64,000 bases of DNA from Zhengitettix transpicula (lineage: Eukaryota > Arthropoda > Insecta > Orthoptera > Tetrigidae): contig CM073592.1 of the NCBI GenBank assembly GCA_037074705.1, forward strand, positions 51,444,129-51,508,128, in the 5' to 3' direction. This document shows, piece by piece, positions 62,815-64,000 of the stretch. Position 1 is the stretch's first letter. The number at the start of each line of letters is the position of its first letter. The notes beneath the pieces were generated by a model. It was not told the DNA's origin, did not search any database, and saw only the letters and a list, made by a program, of their open reading frames with translations. The translations under genes were made by a program, and so were the position numbers.

Positions 62815-64000
62815 ATATATAAAATTAATTATATAATAATTATATTATCACTTATTTTGTCTTTATTTGCTTATTTTTATTATTATTTATTTTTTCAATG
62901 AGATGTATTTTTCCTTTCAAATATTTTTCTTATATTAAGATGATGAAACACATCTTCAGTGAATATCTGAAGAATTTTTATAACGTCTCAATAAACAAAT
63001 GCAGTGTTTGTCTACAAATATTTTCTTCCAGCTTTCATAGTGATTTTTTATTTTTTACAATTTTTTCGTCTTGTGCTCATGTTTAACCGCCTCTGTAATA
63101 TTTGATTGAATCCATCTACCAATAAGACGCTGTTCTGAATTTTCAATGTTCCGTTTCCGGTTCGGTGATTACTAATTTCTAATCCGTGAACATAATACAC
63201 AGCTCCATAGCCAATTGCAATTTCTTTAATTTACCGTGATAATTGAAGCATGTCTTAAAGGACGCAAAAATAATCTTAAAGAAAATCCCAATTATCTGAG
63301 ACTTTTATCTGAACGCGGTTCAGGCGTCCGATTCAGGAATCTGCAACGACCTGAAGAAAGTGGCCAAAGCGCCCAGGATCTCCCTAGGCTAATTACGATG
63401 TATAAGATTTCATTTCAATATGCTTAAATGAACAAAACTCGTTAATGAAGTTGTTAGCTAATGGCTCTGTGTACCGCCGAGTGGTGTGGGAGGATCCGGA
63501 ATTGAAAAGGAAGCGAATGAAATATTGGTGCGGCGCAGTGATGAACTGCGAGGACGTTTTCGACGGCACAAAGGAACTCGTTAGCGAAATTATGTGGCTC
63601 CGATGCGTGGGGGACAGAGAAATGGAATTATTCACGAACAACGCGCGTGATACGCGAATTTAAGAGGATTTAATGTTCGACGAAAAAGTAAAACTTCGGT
63701 AACTGCAGCCCTGAAAAATAGTGTCGCTTTAAAACGAATCATTTAATTGGTTTAGCGAAAATGTTCACATAGCAAAGTACTTCAGTAAAATACCAATGTG
63801 TGCTGCCAAGATATACACAAGAAAAGGACGTCGTAGAAAATCCCAGTCGTAGACGCAGGTGTTCGAAACTGGGTAACTTGTATTTTATGAACAATTGATC
63901 CATTTTGCATTGAAATATACATTGTAATGAAAATGCTACTGCTTTACTTTACTATGAAATAAAATTGTACTATAGAACAAAGAATAAAATCTATTTTATT
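62815..64000. other. Intergenic DNA
   Basis: AT-rich to about 63230, then richer in GC. Open frames at 63236-63427 (63 codons) and 63445-63663 (72 codons) have balanced composition unlike the neighbouring DNA but match no family I know; no splice context is convincing. Confidence 0.45.

Overview
The window looks like a piece of a large, AT-rich insect genome, probably a hemimetabolous insect with many old repeats. The evidence is one exon of an arthropod-type neuropeptide GPCR, one small two-exon gene for a secreted protein with a TATA promoter and GT-AG intron, and many degraded retrotransposon and DNA-transposon relics separated by long gene-free AT-rich DNA. The lineage is an inference; no species-specific marker was identified. 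All alignments are by eye.

Genes. At 1844-2359 (+) lies the last coding exon of a CCHamide/bombesin-like (BRS3-type) receptor: TM6, TM7, helix 8 and the cytoplasmic tail. Its earlier exons are not visible, so bases 1-1843 are probably intron. At 8321-7053 (-), converging on the receptor, is a complete two-exon gene: a four-codon first exon, a 753-base intron and a second exon that finishes the signal peptide and runs into a long (LGPGP)n-type Gly-Pro-Leu repeat. The joined product is 171 residues and has a TATA box, an initiator-like site and a poly(A) signal. I recognise no other host gene with confidence.

Repeats. The rest of the window, about 8.4-64 kb, is intergenic or intronic DNA carrying old mobile elements: (1) four about 1-kb LTR-like units (23.4, 43.8, 56.4 and 61.8 kb), each starting TGTA, ending TACA and flanked by ATAT; (2) three copies of a roughly 430-bp family with a shared short open frame ending LGLWEP (11.6/13.6, 25.6 and 58.8 kb), one split by a 1.84-kb insertion and one sitting inside a hAT transposon; (3) a family beginning near CCGGCGTTGC and ending TTATATAG (0.1, 16.6 and 29.8 kb); (4) three non-LTR retrotransposon fossils (36.1, 50.9 and 54.8 kb), two of RTE type; (5) a hAT transposase fossil (58.6-59.8 kb); (6) tRNA-derived SINE fragments, two foldback elements, a G-rich degenerate tandem array (38.2-39.1 kb) and microsatellites.

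The most notable items are the hidden split gene for an elastomer-like LGPGP protein and the LTR-like family that always sits in AT dinucleotide tracts and carries conserved internal motifs, including a splice-donor-like GTRAGT.
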